Shown here piece after piece: positions 32,265-44,439 of a stretch of 64,000 nucleotides of DNA (position 1 is its first letter; each line of letters starts with the position of its first letter). The notes beneath the pieces are model-generated. The model worked only from the letters and a program-made list of their open reading frames with translations, was not told where the DNA came from and searched no databases. The stretch comes from Tillus elongatus (lineage: Eukaryota > Arthropoda > Insecta > Coleoptera > Cleridae): positions 29,324,739-29,388,738 of the forward strand of contig OZ023267.1 of NCBI GenBank assembly GCA_964006375.1, given 5' to 3'. Position numbers and translations under genes: made by a program.

Positions 32265-33115
32265 GGTAGGTTAGGTTAGGTTTGATTGTGAGTGGGCCAT
32301 ATCGGTCCCTCCACCGCGACCATAAGGTCTATTGTGGCTCACGCCTAATAGTCTATATTTCGCCCAACAAAGCCAGCCTCCTGCAGAGGTCGATAATCTT
32401 TGTGGGCGAAAGTTGATCCAGATCCTCCGGAGCAAGATTTATCTTGCCAAAGAGCAAGTATCTAGTCCTGTCCGCTGCCGGACAGGAACACAATACGTGC
32501 TCTGCTGTCTCGGCACTCTCCATACACAGCCGGCACTCGGTCTCCTGACCGACTCAAATACAGTGCATGTGGTGACGCAAGCGGCAGTGTCCTTTATACA
32601 GGCCGACTAGAGTACTCAGTTGTTGTCTATTTAACTCTAGAAGTTTTTTAGCCCTTGACTCAGACAGGCCATTTATGAAGGCCTTAGAGTGAGCTAATCC
32701 TGGAAGATTTTGCCAATACTGGATTTCTGTCCAGATCTTTAAGGTGCGTTTTGCTGTGCATGATGTTATCCCCAGCACCGGTTCTGGTCCGACAAAGTCT
32801 CTCTGGGCACCACTCCTGGCAAGCGCGTCGGCCGCAACATTGCCATCATGGTCCGAGTGACCCGGTATCCAGACCAGCGACACCTCATTACAGGTGCCCA
32901 GTTCGTTAAGGGCAGATTTACAACTCCATATCGTTTTTGAGTTACACCGGTAGGAACCAAGAGCCTTTATTGCAGCTTGGCTATATGCATATATCTTTAT
33001 CGATTTGTGTATGGACTGGTTTTTTATACTGTCCCTTGCACACATCTCGATGGCATACACTTCGTCCTGGTGTATGGTTGCCTACTTGCCGAGGCTAGCT
33101 GATAGTCTAGCATCG
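32265..33115 (-). mobile_element. LINE 3' end with RNase H domain
   Basis: On the - strand it encodes an RNase H-like segment (IYAYSQAAIKALGSY, LVWIPGHSDHDGNVAADALA) and a Cys/His-type end (LVGLYKGHCRLRHHM), as found in I/LOA-type LINEs with an RNase H domain. Asp is replaced in the first motif (YSQAA instead of xDSQAA). The 3' tail is a short CCTAA-like repeat, seen as TAGGTTAGGTTAGG on the + strand at 32268. The same 3' terminus closes the element at 37.1-38.3 kb. Confidence 0.82.
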
Positions 33116-34030
33116 GTGCTGCCCCCATTAAAATTTTGCGCCCCTGGTTTATGTGAAATAACTAAATAAAAACAACAAGTTTTCAATAATGTCTATTAAT
33201 ATTATTTATGAAAAATAAATATAGCAAACTGACAAACATACAATTTCAATAATATAACAGTGAATTGGTGGATTTTTTTTTAGGCGCCTGCAACGAACAT
33301 ATTCGCACATTCCACTCAGTAGGGCTTAGGCAAATTCATAACTAGATTTTATTGGTTCCCAGTTCGGCGCGAAAATTGAATACCGCCGCTAACTTTACCT
33401 GTCATTTGTATCTGTATTCTACTTCTAGGGTAGAAAGTAAAATACATTTGAAATTTTGATTCTGAAAGTGCTTAAAATATTTTATCAGGTACTTACGCAA
33501 TAACATGGGAGGTTCTATTATTGAATGATTTCACAGTCAACCAATGACTAATTAAACTAGTCATTTTAAAACGTCAAAACAAAAAGCTGGGGTACATTGC
33601 ATTTAAGGTAAGACACTAGAATCGATATCTACATTTTAATATGGATGTTTTACCAACTAAGGGCGACCACATTCAATAAATTTAATTATTTATTTCATAT
33701 TTAATACCCACGGAGCACATTCTTCTCTTTGTGGTGAAGAAATGAATCTTAGTCGAATTTCTATATCTAACAATAGATGGTGAGAAAATTTATGCACATA
33801 AATAAACAAATCAGGAACTAAGTATTAGGGGACGGTCGACTTAACCGCAACTGAAATCTAGCAAAACGGCGCACACCACAAAAAAGAGTACGTAACGTAG
33901 ATTTATAATCCGGAAAAAAATTACGGAAAAACCAGAAATAACAGAATAATTGAGAAATGAAATTCCAAAAAAATGCACCAATTTTACGTTCCGAACTGTC
34001 AATTTTCAGCAGCGTTGCCACATTGAATGA
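33116..34030. other. intergenic AT-rich DNA
   Basis: I see no recognised gene or repeat. A 72-codon - strand frame at 33818 is Phe/Arg-rich with no domain. Confidence 0.5.
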
Positions 34031-34139
34031 ATGCACTGCCGGACAGTGCTTACTGCTCTATCGGCCTGCCTAACCTGACCTTGACCTGACCTGACATCCC
34101 CCCAGTAACAAGTAAATAGCTTCGAAAATGACAACAACG

Positions 34140-34405
34140 CCTATCTCTGAGTCCTGGGGTTGAACACACCGAGACTTTAGAGACGATCTCCAGCGAGATT
34201 TGGGGAGTAGGCAGATTGAGGCCCCGTAATCGAGCTACAACAACCCAACCCACCTTTGTCCACCGCTCTTAGGAGTAGGCAGATTGAGGCCTTACAGTGT
34301 CCTTACATATTTTCTTTACCTCTTGAAAATGGCTTCAAAACATAAGTCGAAACGTCGAGTTTTAATAAATTCTAGACGCGGTTCAACCAGAGAATCAAAT
34401 ATATC

Positions 34406-34407
<2 letters not shown>
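34140..34407 (+). mobile_element. Penelope-like 3' UTR fragment
   Basis: It matches 20818-21222: GGGGTTGAACACACCGAGAC, GTAGGCAGATTGAGGCCCCG and the hairpin region GAAACGTCGAGTTTTAATAA. There is no coding sequence left, and it ends in a TA array as the other copy does. Confidence 0.8.
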
Positions 34408-34482
<75 letters not shown>

Positions 34483-34580
34483 CCCTGGATGTGTTCTCGG
34501 GGGCCTAATTAGTGCTCATTTGAAGGATTTTTTTTCGAAATTCAAAAGTCGGTGAATTTTTTTAAGAAAATTCAATAAAA
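34408..34580 (+). repeat. (TA)n microsatellite 9 with M3 copy
   Basis: The array spans 34408-34477. M3 follows without its first 20 bp (CTGACCCTGGATGTGTTCTC) and ends in the TCGGTGAATTTTTTTAAG hairpin. Confidence 0.9.
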
Positions 34581-35432
34581 TATTAAGCATGGAAAATCAT
34601 GAGACTCATGCTACATTATGTTCATATAATACCATATAAACTGTCATATCACCAGTTTTAGAATTATCCATCATTTATCAGACACCTGCATATACTTGTT
34701 TTTCCATGTTTTTCACTGAAAAATTTTCAGCTTCACCTAGTTATATATCTATTATTTTTTCCTGTATGAAAAGTACAAAAATTATATATTTAAACTTACA
34801 TTATTTTTACATCTACATCATTCCCAAAGAAACAGTGGTGGTAACTGATTACTTTTAGGTATTTTGATAAATAAAATTTGATAAACACCAAACTAAAATG
34901 TTACAAGGGTATGGCTGATTACAAATTTGTAAAAACATTAAGCTATTCAAACTGTCGTATTATTATTTATTTGAATATATTTACAACACATAGTCTTCAA
35001 AATAAACTTCATCTCAGTAGACTCTGAAATTTGAATCAATTATATCACTAAAAAAGTTACTAAAGTAAGATGTGTTAAGCTTGTGAACAAACCATAAAAA
35101 AAGCAAAGTTTGTTTTCCTTATTGAAACATCAAAAATTAATTCATGACACATGAGACATAATCTAAGGAAGTACTTTGCAAAAATTGAAAGGTCTAGAGT
35201 CACTAAAGAGGCTCATATAGATTAGATAGGTTGACGGGTAACTCTGAGGGGGGGGGGTGAGATGCGAGAGGGGGGCACTACGTCATGTGTGTTGTAGATG
35301 CAGATAATTGCTATTGTTTCAGATTGTGTTTTGGTGTTTTAAATAACATTTATTAGAAATTTGTGTAATTTTAATGTGTTTTCCTTCTTTTATTTTCCAA
35401 AAGGAGTAAAAATAAAAGTATTATTACATTTG
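34581..35432. other. intergenic AT-rich DNA
   Basis: Nothing coding is recognisable. A short GGGGGGGGG run lies at 35250, followed by GAGAGGGGGGCAC. Confidence 0.5.
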
Positions 35433-36224
35433 CAGATGAGCTCATAGAGGATTTTTGGATACAAAAATTCAAAAATATGCTTAGAACCCCATGGATGCAT
35501 AAATCACAAGAAAAATTTCATCCAAACAACACCCAAGTACAAGGAGTGAATAGGGGTGCTTGGCGAAGAAGAAGATAAAAAGGAAGTATAAACCAAAAAC
35601 ACGAACAAAACAGCTAATCCGGACCTATATAAGCTGCCTTTATCTCTTTTTGCAGCAACATCTTAAAATCCTGTTTATCCCACACAAAGCCCCTATTCGC
35701 CAAGTACCCTAAATTTCTTGGGAGTTGCTCCCAAGAAATTTTTCTTGTGGTTTATGCATTGAGGGTGGTTGTATGCACGCAGAACAGGAAGAACCATCCC
35801 CATGGTTGCAGGGGGGGTAGCATCGGATGAGGGCAGTTGTGTGTGCTTCGTTCTGGGGATTTTCCTTTTTCCCCGTTTACATGCATACAACCACCCTCAA
35901 AGCATAAACCACAAGAAAAATTTCTTGCGAGTAACTCCCCAAGAAAGTTAGGGGACCTGAGGCGAATAGGGGTTCTGTACGGGGTAAATCGGATTTTAAG
36001 AAGATGTAGCTGTAAAATGGAATAAAGGCGGGGTAATAGGCCCGGCTAAGCTGTCTTTTGCATTTTTCGTTTCTTTTTCCCCGCCCTTCGGCCCTATTTA
36101 CTCCTGGTCCCGTAATTTTTTGGCGGTTGTTTGCAAAAAATGTTTCGTGTGGTTATGTATCCAAGGGGGGTTCTGAGCATGTTTCTGAAAATTTTACTCT
36201 AGAAGCCCTCCATCAACTCATCTG
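35433..36224. mobile_element. F2 foldback element, ~790 bp
   Basis: Starting CAGATGAG at 35433 and ending CTCATCTG at 36224, the two halves are reverse complements over most of their length. Matching pairs include GAGTGAATAGGG / CCCTATTTACTC, AACCACAAGAAAAATTTCTTG on the right with its complement on the left, and CCCCTATTCGCC / GGCGAATAGGGG. The centre (about 35780-35875) is the only unpaired part. No open frame has a known domain. Confidence 0.85.
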
Positions 36225-36665
36225 AAAATTTACTAGATATATATTATTATATATTATTAATTTGCTTATTGGGCTACCAGAATATACTATTAATTTAAAA
36301 TTAAATATAAATATAAAATGTACGAGTTTTTTGATAGAAGATTGGTTGTAAAAATTATAAAGGCTACTATTTTGTATGTGTAAAAATACATAACTAACAA
36401 AATATTATAAACTTAATTTAAGTACTTATTGTGAGTAGTTGCATGTTATTAAATGAGGCATATCCAGTAAAATAAGTAAAGCAATAAAAAAACTAAAAAC
36501 CCAGATTGTGATTTAGAAGAAAAACATTCTGTCCAATTTAAGGCATTATGGATTTATAATTTTAGATAAATAATTTTTTAATAGTTTCCAAGATAAACTA
36601 ACTACTTAACTCCATTAATTTGAAAGAAATTAATATCCTAACATTTCAATACTTTCTGTTACTAT
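36225..36665. other. intergenic AT-rich DNA
   Basis: Very AT-rich sequence with no gene or structured repeat visible. Confidence 0.5.
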
Positions 36666-36915
36666 AAGTACAATTTGGAGAACCCAATTCATTAAATACA
36701 GTTTTCTGACCCGACTACCGTTTCGCTAACAAAGTTAGCGTCATCAAGAGGATGAGTAAACTAAGTGAATATAGACTAAAACTCACTTAGTTTACTCATC
36801 ATCTTGATGACGCTAACTTTGTTAGCGAAACGATCGTCGGGTCATAAAACTGTATTGTGATTAATTGGATTCTCCAAATTGTACTTATCAGTGCTCATCA
36901 CAGGTTTCAATCTTC
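36666..36915. repeat. F1 palindromic repeat, copy 3 (uninterrupted)
   Basis: The arms are TACAATTTGGAGAACCCAAT ... GAGTAAACTAAGTG and CACTTAGTTTACTCATC ... ATTGGATTCTCCAAATTGTA. Each arm carries the GCTAACAAAGTTAGC hairpin. This copy shows the F1 structure without the insertions seen at 15.7 and 16.4 kb. Confidence 0.88.
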
Positions 36916-37089
36916 ACTAATTTCTGTGACTATATAAAAAAATCTGAATTTTAACTGATTGTCAAATATTTAATCCTGTTATAAGTTCAAAAGGTACATA
37001 ACCTTGAAAAGACGAACATAAAAATGCTGATTTCAATATTCAATGCACTATTATTGTACTAAATTTTAAAATGGGAATACATGTGACGT

Positions 37090-38283
37090 ATTCCCGCTCC
37101 ACTCTCTGATTGGTCGAGTTACCAGACAACCGTCCCCTGTGGGTCCGGGGACTAACTAAAAGAATAGGCCCAAGGTAACTCCTGCCTGTCGTAAAAGGCG
37201 ACTAATTGGAATCAAACACGGATGCAGGACTTCATAATACTGCACAGAGTCAAACACTGACGGATGTCTGGTCCAGACGAACTCGGAGATAGGTTATCTC
37301 TCTTTGAGCTTAGAGACGGGCAAGCGACTTCGCTCAGATGGCAGTACATCTGTCAAACAAAGTTTCACTTCGCAGGTGTCGTCTCCTGTCGGAAGCTCGA
37401 TTTGTTAGGTGAAATTTAAGCTAACACTGGCAGGTGTTGGACCTAGACGAACCCGGATGTGGCTGGGGTCTCTAGGGGTGGATTACACCTGGAGACTTGG
37501 GCCTACTCTGTGAGCATCGATACAGGCTAACGACCCTGCCTGGATGCTGCTCGAGGGCGGGACTTCATGATACCGCCTCGAGTCACTGAAACACTGGCGG
37601 GAGTCTGGTGCAGGTGAGGCAGACATCTCTGGGGAGTGATATGCACCTGGAGTTTGGCGCCTCCACTGTGGCCTCAGAGACTGACAATTGGCCTCACTTG
37701 ATTGTTACTCGGGAGCGGGGTTCCAGATGATACCGCCCTGGATTGAGCCCTGGCGTGTGTCGTGTGTTCAGACGTCCCGGGGGGCTCTGATCTCTGATGA
37801 GTGGTAAACACCCAGAGTTTGGAGCCCATACTGTGTGCTAAGAAACGGAAGGACGGCCTCGCTGGGGTGATGCTCGGGAGCGGGACTCGATGGGATGTTG
37901 CCTCGAGTCTTAACACTGTTAGGTGTCAGGAAGAGCCTGAGGGGAGCTGAGATCTCTAGGAGTGGATTACAACTGGAGATTAAATGCTGCTCGAGAGCAG
38001 GACTTCATGATACCACCTCGAGTCAAACACTGACGGATGTCGGGTCCAGACGAACTCAGAGAGAGGTTATCTCTCTTTGAGCTTCGAAACGGGCAAGCGA
38101 CTTTACTCAGATGGCAGTACACCTGCCAAACAAACTCTCACCCACAAGAAAAGATCGACTCCCTCAGGGAGCTGGAATTGATGGGTGAAATCTAAAATAA
38201 TTAGACGTGAGCCACAATAGACCTAAGGTCGCGGTGGAGGGACTAAAATAGCCCACTCACAATAAAATCTAATCTAATCTCTC
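37090..38283 (+). mobile_element. LINE-derived non-autonomous element with internal repeats
   Basis: It starts near a leader-like block (GGCCCAAGGTAACTCCTGCC, TGTCGTAAAAGGCGACTAA) and ends with CACAATAGACCTAAGGTCGC, GGTGGAGGGAC and an AATCTAATCTAATCT tail. The end matches the 3' end of the RNase H LINE at 32265. In between are about four degenerate ~180-bp units (GGGAGCGGGACTC, CTCTAGGAGTGGATTACA) and a ~115-bp direct repeat at 37228 and 38020 (CAAACACTGACGGATGTC). No RT is present, so this looks like an internally deleted or SINE-like derivative. Confidence 0.65.
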
Positions 38284-38724
38284 CAAGACAACCTATCTAA
38301 TCTATAAACCTTGGCTATTGCCTACTTAAATACATTTTTCCATGGCCTACAAAGATCGCAGTTCTTTTGAAACAGGGTATAAGTAGCTTTTTCTTTTACT
38401 TGCCTTTTGAATACCAACATATCATGAACCTATACCATATTTCTTTTATGGTTTTAACATATTTCCTTTTAATAATGTATGTGTTAATGTGTATGTTAAG
38501 TTACTTCGTTAAAGATACTTTTATTATTTTGTTATCCTGTTAAGTTGTAATATACAATTCATATACCAGTAAAATGTGTTTTATTTACTTTTATTTAATT
38601 AAGTAAAAACATGGTTTTTAATTATTTTTGAAAATTATATTAAATACTGCCTTTACAAGAACACAGAACAATCTAAGGTTGTTTTCTATAATAAGAACAT
38701 GCAATTAGATTTTGCAAAGTAATG
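38284..38724. other. intergenic AT-rich DNA
   Basis: No gene or repeat is recognised between the LINE derivative and the hAT element. Confidence 0.5.
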
Positions 38725-39140
38725 ATTAGTCACAGTGTTGTTCCATCAAAAAATTATTTGGTGATAGAAATTTTGCGGAAGCGTATTAGAAGGTAATAGA
38801 TTTTGGATTGAAAGTAATAAAAACGTAATAGTAAGAGAAAATTAATGAAGTTGATTGAGACTAGCACAAAATCGTTGTACTATGAAAAATGTTGTAGGTT
38901 CGGAACAAAAAAGAACGGTAAGTTATGTCATATACTCAATCAGCACGACACGGCACTGGTTGACGTATGGAGTCACAGAACTCAGACTCAGAACAAGGAA
39001 TACATGACATTTGGAGTAAATGCCATCTACATTTAGACTACGAACTATCATAATCAAAGAATAAGAAGGACATTGTCAATCTAAATGTCAGAAATATGAC
39101 AGTTTACAGTCCTATCGATGATAGGGAGAACTGTATGACC

Positions 39141-41213
39141 CCCTTTATTAGTGATGGGAAACCTGTTATATTGTTTTAACAGGTCGCACCTGTTACTGTT
39201 ATTTAGAAATAACAGTTAAATATAACAGGTTGAAAATAACAGTTTGAACTATGAATTATTAAGAATTCCACGTAGACGTAGTAACAGTAGCTGAACCCGT
39301 CCGGTGGTGTAGTTGGGTAATGTTTAAAATAAAACATATTCTTGTATTATGTTTAAAACAATTAATAAATTTTTTATTAAAAAAATGATGGAGGTTTTTT
39401 TTTTGGGTATTCATCACTAATAATAATTTGGTAAAAAATTCAACAACGCAGAATTTCTTTCAAATTTTCTTTACTAATTAAGTATTAGTTAAGCATTGAG
39501 CTTGAAAACCTCTATAGCCATCTTTTCCCTGAAAATGAAAGTTATATGAAACACATGAATTATTGTAAGCAAAAAATAAAATAAATAATTTTTTTTTAAA
39601 TTAAAACTAATTTTTTTCTCTCTACCTATAGGGCGAAGTGTGTCTGGTTTCAACTATACCGGATACAGGGAATATTTTTATAATTTCATTAAAATTGGTA
39701 CTGTTTCTGAGATTTTCAAAGTTTCAGCGATTTTTTTATTTTGCAGTAGTAATAAAAAAATATGTTTAAAATCGGACCTATTTCTTAGATTTCCAAAGTG
39801 AAAAGTAAAAAGGAATATTGATTTATTAGTTACATAAGGCAAAGAAGAATGAGCAAAAAACTACCTAATATAATATAATACCTAAGGACTCATGTTAAAG
39901 CATAACTGTACATTTGTATACATATCAGTTTTTTCTTAAAACAAAAATGCCATCTGCATATCGAGTTATCTAATGAAGATTGAGTTTACGTCAACGACTA
40001 TTTGATTATTTTTTTATATACGCGGTGACCTGATTTTATTTTTACAGTGATATAGTTCCTTTTTAATAATTTTCACTTGCTACATATACAGCCTTTCACA
40101 TATTGAAAAATTAAGAACGAATTTTTTAGCGACCTAAAATGTCAGAAGTGAAGGAAACTTAGCTTACTTTTTACAAGCATGACTTGTAATATTAATAAAA
40201 TGAGGTAATATAAAAGGTGTTCCATTTGAATAATGAAAGTTGATGGAGTTTCCGCAAAACCGGAAGCTCCAACATGCTGCACCTCTCATAAAATTTCGGT
40301 AAAGAAATTTGCCTTTATTCTGCACATATAGTTCTTTATTACATTACGCTTTTATTTTTTGTTAGAAGGATCCCTAGTTACATTTTCGATTCTCGGTTCA
40401 CCGCCGGTGAATCTCCGGTCATCTTAATCAGTACGCTTTTAAAAACTGTGCAAACAACGAACCGCTTTTGCCTAGAAATGGAGATCCACTTAAATGGTGA
40501 AAAATTCATTCTTATGAATATCCACATTTAAGTAAAATGGTGAAGGAGAAGGTTGGGACTGTCGCTACGTCTGTTCCGTGCGAACGACTTTTTTCTAAAA
40601 CAGGACAAATTTTAAGTGACCGCCGTAACATACTTTCGTCGACCAAAGTCAGTCAAATAATGTTCATCAACAAAAACTCAGAACTTTAAAAGTATTTTGT
40701 TAGAAAAGTATTTCTTAGTGTAAGACAATTTTTCTCAAAGAAAAAAAGAAACATCATTGATTTTATTTACATTTTTCATATTTTGTGTTTGTTTATAAAT
40801 TGTAAATATATGTGTGTGTTTTTGTGAATCAACAACCTGTCAATATTTAACAGTTTCATTGTACCGACGACCCTACGTTCCCAAAGCTGTGAGCACACTA
40901 GTATAAAGTAGTATGTTATGAAGTAAAGTCCGCTCTATACTCTATACCCCATTCCCAGTCTCATGTCCATTCATCCTGTTATAACAGTTGCGGATGAAAA
41001 CAGAAGTTGATTCATCGTAGCTAGTTGCAGTGCAACAGAAACAGATGTGACAACAGAAACAGATACGACTCCAAGTTCTAGTGTCAAGCGCAACAGCATC
41101 CCCGCCCCTGTACCTGTCATTTGTATGTATACATAACAGGTTGTTACTGTTGCGGCTCGACAACAGTTAAAAAATAACAGACTGTTAGATAACAACCCAT
41201 CACTACCCTTTAT
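39141..41213 (+). mobile_element. inner hAT element with 8-bp target duplication
   Basis: TAGTGATGGG at 39149 and CCCATCACTA ending at 41205 are the inverted ends. CCCTTTAT at 39141-39148 is repeated exactly at 41206-41213. Subterminal TAACAG/CTGTTA motifs are dense on both sides. It lies wholly inside the outer hAT element, so it inserted later. Its right end is the source family of the MITEs at 54.3, 57.0 and 60.0 kb. Confidence 0.88.
40522..40689 (+). pseudogene. hAT transposase C-terminal dimerisation domain remnant
   Basis: The + strand encodes MVKEKVGTVATSVPCERLFS, then KTGQILSDRRNILSSTKVSQ and IMFINKNSEL before a stop. ATSVPCERLFS...RRN.LS..KV is the conserved C-terminal dimerisation motif of hAT (ZBED/BED-type) transposases. 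The upstream catalytic region is too decayed to read, with many stops. The element is not autonomous. Confidence 0.85.
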
Positions 41214-42289
41214 AAAACCGGTGCATTTCTTGAGTAAAAATAACGGAATCACTCAAATTCTGGTATAGCAGATTGGCTTCGGTAAACATGAAAAAGTTGA
41301 CTGAAAAATAGAGCATTCTTTATTCGAATATACAGTAAAAAAAACGTTTTTCAAACATACATATATAACATATAAAAAACAAAAATAAATTATCATGCTT
41401 TATTCATCAAGTTGATGTAACAAAAGATCAGAAATAATTTAAATCACTCATTCATCAAAGTTTTTATTTTTATTAAAACGTTAGATCCTCCTGACTAGAC
41501 ATCTGAATCTTCATTAATTTAACAATTCAACAAAGTGTCACTGGGTTCAAAACTATAACAGTTGCTTTAATTTAACAACTGTTTGGTGAAAATCAAAGAA
41601 CTACATGTCTCCACATTTAATCGGTCGCTTAATTTTGTTTTGATCGAATTTAGCTGACAAAAAATTCTCTCAGCTAAGCACGAGCCCGGAACTGTCTGAT
41701 GGTTGCTTGTTTTATGTTGCGCATAGATGAACATAAAAATGTTGCGGATTGCGAAATTGTTTTAATTGTACTTTTTTGCACATTCCTCGATCTCGCGCGG
41801 TTTAAACTATCAGGTGACGGGACTGCACACACGAAATTTCGCTTTGCGCAAGTGTGGTGCCACTGCCAGCGCATACGTTTGATTGGTGAAGAGATTGCAA
41901 ATATTTCTATCGGTTCAGGCACAGAACCTGAATGACGAGAGAGGAAACAATGCTTAAAAGTAGAACCTCTCAATTTAAGAGGGCGCTGCAGGTAAAAATC
42001 AGAGAAGGTTAAATAGTAATAGATTTTTCAAAATTTTTCAAAAGGCGTAATAACGTAATAGAATATTTTTTTTAGTAATAGATCTATTACAACTGTAATA
42101 GCAAGAACAACACTGATTAGTCATAATGGTAATCTTCAAGATTGATACGACAAGACTCTGCGCATATTTGGGCGTCTCCCTAAGTTCTGTTCGGCTGTTC
42201 AAATGTCACACAGCGTTGCCACGTCCTATTCCAGAATCGAGAATTATATTGAATCACAAAATAATTTTTATTCACTAAGTAAAATACTA

Positions 42290-43050
42290 TTGTACTTTGA
42301 AGCATAACACTTAATGAGTTAATAATATAGTAGGATTTGTGTACTTTGAAACATGACCCTGATTTTATGACATTTCTATTGATGTCTTTGTATTTTTTTA
42401 ATGTTTTCCTACATTTGTACATTTTACCCAATTCCTTCCATTATATAAGGAGCATACGGATATTTAACGTGTCAAACATCGCATAGTGCACGCGACCGAT
42501 TTCATTACGCTCGCCACCAAATAACATTAAACTTGCTAACTCTTCATGAATATATAATATAATAGGTTTTGTGTACTTTGAAACATACCCCTTATTCTAC
42601 AAAGTTTCCACGACTATGGCCAATTAGCGACGCCAACAGTTCCACCTTACCATTTCGTACATTTTACCTAATCCCTTCCATTCTATAAGGAGCTTACGGA
42701 TATTTAACGTGTCAAAAATAGCATAGTTCACGGGATCCGCGTCATTACGCCCGCCACCAAATAACATTAAGCTTGCTAACCCTTCATGAATATATAATAT
42801 AATAGGTTTTGTGTACTTTGAAACATAACTCTTATTCTACGATGTTTCTATTGCTTTGTATTTTTATTTTCACGTCGACCTGTTTCCACAACTATGGCCA
42901 ATCAGCGACGCCAACAGTTCCAGCGTACCATTATTCCTACATTTGACCTAATCCTATAGGGAGCATACGGATATTTGACGTGTCAAAGATCGCATACTAC
43001 ACGGGACCGGCGTCATTACGCCCGCTACCAAACAACATTATACTTGCTCA
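42290..43050. repeat. ~245-280-bp tandem repeat, three units
   Basis: Units containing AAGGAGCATACGGATATTTA, CGTGTCAAA, CATTACGCCCGCCACCAAAT, AACATTAAACTTGCTAAC and TTTTGTGTACTTTGAAACAT start near 42408, 42653 and 42933. Spacing varies because a CTATTGCTTTGTATTTTTAT segment is present in only some units. A fragment (ATGGCCAATCACCG) occurs at 43647. Confidence 0.85.
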
Positions 43051-43074
43051 AAGACAATGCCACATATTCGCTTT

Positions 43075-43145
43075 ACTGGGATTTGAAGTTGTAACCCTTG
43101 GCTTCACAGGAACACTATTACCGGTGAGCCACCATAGCTGCTGCT
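43075..43145 (-). mobile_element. tRNA-derived SINE head or tRNA pseudogene (probable)
   Basis: On the - strand, box A-like TGGCTCACCGGTAATAG (about 43117-43133) and box B-like ACTTCAAATCCCAG (about 43077-43090) have the order and spacing of a tRNA promoter. Stem pairing is poor and box B has diverged. Confidence 0.45.
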
Positions 43146-44430
43146 CTTATTAGTAGAGCAATGTCGCGTGGTGTGGAATTTAGAACTAATGTACTGTACC
43201 ATCGTATCTCCAGAGCTATGATTAGAATGCAGTATAGTTCAGGTTAGCGAATTAATATCCTGAAAGAAACAGCTTCATGTAAAATGGTGCCAGCTATATA
43301 AACCTCTCGCGTTCTGCAGCTCGGAGGGAACGTAAATCTGTCGCTCCCGTTTACTGTGCGATGTTAGGCATGTTAAATCTACGTTTCTTACATAAGAAAA
43401 GGGGTTCTGCAAAAGTGGCAAAATGGTGAGGTTGTGAAGGAAGTGCTCCCTGTCGTCGCTGATTTTCCATAGTTGCGAAAATAGACTGACTTACAGAAAT
43501 GAAATGCGATACAATACTAGATATACCATTAATAAAAGTTACTTCAGAAATTACTTTTGTGAATTGTGAAAAACATTATTGCGACAGTAATGTATTATTT
43601 CATTGTATTTGTACTTTGTCTTTAACGTCTGTCTATTTCCGCAACTATGGCCAATCACCGGGGAGCAGTTAAACCTCACTATGCTAGAAATGTTGTTAAC
43701 CTCACTATGGTGGAAATTTTGGCAAATCTCTTGCTTTCTGGAAGGAGGATTGGGATCTTGCATGTGCCCAATATCGCATGGTACACAGGCCCGACCGCTA
43801 CACGGCCCCTCCGAAGGGGGCAGTATTAAACATTTCCTGCAATTTGACCGGCACCCTTACGCCCAGAAGCACACATTCTTGCCCCTGAACCTGGGTTCTT
43901 CAAGTGTACTTATCAATGCTCATCACAGGTTCCAATCTTCACTTAGTTCACCGCTGGACCATCCAAGGTGCAAGACAGTTATGGAAAACAATGTACGGCT
44001 CTTAACAAGTGCCTCATAGCATCATATTTACGCTTGACATATGACAAAGATAAGTAACATTAATAAATACTACACTTAAATACGTTCGGGAAGATTTCAC
44101 TGGCGTTGATGTTTGGCCAAAATCGTGAAAATAGCCTGGCCTTAAGGAAACAAACACACGCACAGAAATTATGTAAAGATGTATTATTTGTAATAGTAAT
44201 ATATTTTATACCGCAGTATTTCACTATTTATTTAATAAATAAAAATAAAAATTTCAATTAACTGATATGTTTCATTATTTTCCCCGACTATTGATTCCAG
44301 AATATGACGTGACAACGCTGTGTGAAATTCAAACAGCGGAGCGACGTTTCGGCACATGCGCAAATATCTGTGCATCCTTGTCCTATCAATCTTTGAGATT
44401 ACTGTCATAATACATATAAATAAATAAGAA
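43146..44430. other. intergenic DNA with F1 fragment
   Basis: No gene is recognised. 43888-43945 (CTGGGTTCTTCAAGTGTACT, ATGCTCATCACAGGTTCCAA) is the terminal part of an F1 repeat. A 138-codon frame at 43603 crosses unrelated repeat pieces and is not supported. The stretch 44040-44430 is AT-rich downstream sequence of the OSGEPL1-like gene. Confidence 0.5.
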
Positions 44431-44439
44431 CATTATCAC

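Larger units (their letters stand above)
38725..42123. mobile_element. outer hAT element with 8-bp target duplication
   Basis: CAGTGTTGTTC at 38733 and GAACAACACTG ending at 42115 are inverted ends. The perfect 8-bp duplication ATTAGTCA flanks them at 38725-38732 and 42116-42123. Subterminal AGGTAATAGATTTTGGATTG on the left faces AGTAATAGATCTATTAC-type sequence on the right. No transposase remains in the outer part. A second hAT element is nested at 39149-41205. Confidence 0.82.

Noticed and set aside
43603..44019. 138-codon frame
   Set aside because: It runs across unrelated repeat fragments (tandem-repeat piece and F1 end), has no domain and no splice logic.
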